Origin: Clostridiales bacterium
GTDB taxonomy: Bacteria > Bacillota > Clostridia > Peptostreptococcales > Anaerovoracaceae
Direction: 5' to 3'
DNA length: 51,229 nt
Assembly (NCBI GenBank): GCA_022773945.1
Contig: JALFNS010000021.1
Coordinates: forward strand, 1-51,229
Shown: positions 51,101 through 51,229 of the stretch, in pieces
How positions within the stretch are numbered: position 1 is the stretch's first letter
Layout: every line of letters starts with the position of its first letter
Notes under the pieces: generated by a model
Seen by the model: the letters and a program-made list of their open reading frames with translations, nothing else
Databases searched by the model: none
What the model was told of the DNA's origin: nothing
Position numbers and translations under genes: made by a program

Positions 51101-51229
51101 CAGATACATGGGATCCGATATATTCTTCCATGGACTTTCCGAGGGAGAGACCTGCGAGATCAAGGTAAGAGAAGGAAGAGAGCTTGTTGTCAGACTGGCT
51201 GAGGTGCGTGAGGCCGACGAAGAAGGATT
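48111..51229 (+). CDS. pyc: pyruvate carboxylase (3' end outside the window)
   Basis: 1039 codons are visible and still open at the edge; full length is normally about 1140-1150. Biotin carboxylase domain 1-450 (LVANRGEIAIRIFRA, AAAGGGGRGMR ATP loop, EMNPRIQVEHTVTE), carboxyltransferase domain about 535-810 (TDTTMRDAQQSLMATRVRT, HTHDTSGNG metal site), then the PYC/OADA linker. The biotinyl domain with its AMKM motif should follow outside. Carboxylates pyruvate to oxaloacetate. AAAGAAAGGAGA before the ATG. Confidence 0.95.
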   Translation, partial: MGEQRKFKRVLVANRGEIAIRIFRACKELGIRSVAIYSEEDKNTLFRTKADRSYRIGEGKAPIDAYLAIDEIIGLAKAKGIEAIHPGYGFLAENTDFARACEEAGIEFIGPDYHMMDNLGDKVKSKIIAKSVGVPTIPGIAETIPDVQTALDFADECGYPVMLKAAAGGGGRGMRIVRSREELPAQFESAKSEAAKAFGIDDIFIEKYLERPKHIEVQVLGDNYGNVVHLGERDCSIQRRHQKVIEFTPALSISKELRDRLCEDAIKIAKAVNYKSAGTVEFLVDKDENHYFIEMNPRIQVEHTVTEMTTGIDIVQAQILIAEGYSLDSPEINIKSQDDIQPRGYSIQCRLTTEDPMNGFAPDTGVITRYISPGGYGIRLDAGNAQTGAEISPYYDSLLVKVTAWARSWEDTVNKARRALRELKIQGVKSNRTFLLNVLNHEDFMKGCCDTGFIADNPSLLRSEPRAASESKILNYLGELYVNGNKGVKPQFDKPVFPKIPQEEIAGLRGTKQLIDEKGPEGVVEWIKGRKELLITDTTMRDAQQSLMATRVRTVDMEKIAPAVAKYGQNLFSLEMWGGATFDTAYRFLGESPWERLETLREKIPNIMFQMLIRGANGVGYKNYPDNVIRRFVKESAAAGIDVFRIFDSLNWVQGMEVALDETLNQGKLAEACICYTGDILDESRDKYSLKYYVNMAKELEKRGAHILGIKDMSGLLKPMAAKKLIEALKNEIEIPVHLHTHDTSGNGVATLMMAANAGVDIIDAAINSMSGLTSQPALNSIAAAMVGTDRDTGLDIDGMQEISDYWAAVRPVYKGFESDMMTGSAEIYKYEMPGGQYSNLKSQVESFGLGYKFKEVKEMYKTVNEMLGDIVKVTPSSKAVGDMAIFMVQNDLTPDNIYEKAANMDFPDSIVSFFEGMMGQPVGGFPEKLQKLVLHGKEPITCRPGELLPDEDFDEIKKMLREKHGLEGTEQEALSYALYPKVYEDFLENQKKVGKFRYMGSDIFFHGLSEGETCEIKVREGRELVVRLAEVREADEEG

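Overview
The window reads as a chromosomal segment of a low-to-mid GC anaerobic Firmicute, probably class Clostridia (an Anaerovoracaceae/Eubacteriales-type gut organism is my inference). The grounds are AGGAGG-type ribosome sites, heavy use of AGA/AGG arginine codons, a T-box leader with an ATC specifier in front of ileS, a split two-gene chromate-type transporter, secreted proteins with Lys-rich fibronectin-like repeats, a fructoselysine (Amadori product) catabolic block, and pyruvate carboxylase beside citrate synthase. No rRNA, tRNA or CRISPR array was seen.

Layout. 1-141 is the right end of an IS66-family element; it cuts a divergent MerR-type regulator, whose stop codon now comes from the IS terminus. 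583-6716 is a tightly spaced seven-gene operon: class III CoA-transferase, DUF5058-type membrane protein, a second membrane protein, M28 metallopeptidase, two ChrA-like half transporters, and a small anchored protein. 6845-8211 is an MqsR-like toxin with a zinc finger-HTH-Panacea antitoxin. 8302-18362 is an envelope/secretion island: two S8 subtilases, an SGNH-like anchored protein plus MBOAT acyltransferase, and a convergent secreted SGNH/GDSL hydrolase. 18432-19679 is a LarA-type racemase, apparently on a leaderless mRNA. 19771-20407 is an MNT-HEPN toxin-antitoxin pair.

20408-20988 is gene-free and carries three roughly 40-bp imperfect palindromes; the same family recurs at 44994-45222. Both loci also hold a 17-bp ATACCCC-N3-GGGGTAT palindrome. 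20989-23239 encodes a membrane XRE regulator and an anchored fibronectin/propeller protein. 23279-31653 holds a dTDP-glucose 4,6-dehydratase-like gene, a fructoselysine kinase, two overlapping GntR/UTRA regulators, a fructoselysine-6-phosphate deglycase and a PotABCD-type ABC transporter: together a candidate import, phosphorylation and cleavage route for fructosamines.

31925-36051 has a second SGNH-like protein, a LysO-type exporter and a MoxR/CoxE-VWA pair. 36061-40855 is the T-box-controlled ileS operon; this IleRS has the non-canonical GIHH signature associated with mupirocin hyper-resistance. 40929-44822 holds a P-loop protein, an EamA transporter, a Nudix hydrolase, a nitrilase-family amidase and a BMP-type lipoprotein. 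45460-46384 looks transferred in: a flavodoxin-fold reductase and a 52-residue protein. The window ends with citrate synthase (minus) divergent from pyruvate carboxylase (plus, running off the end).
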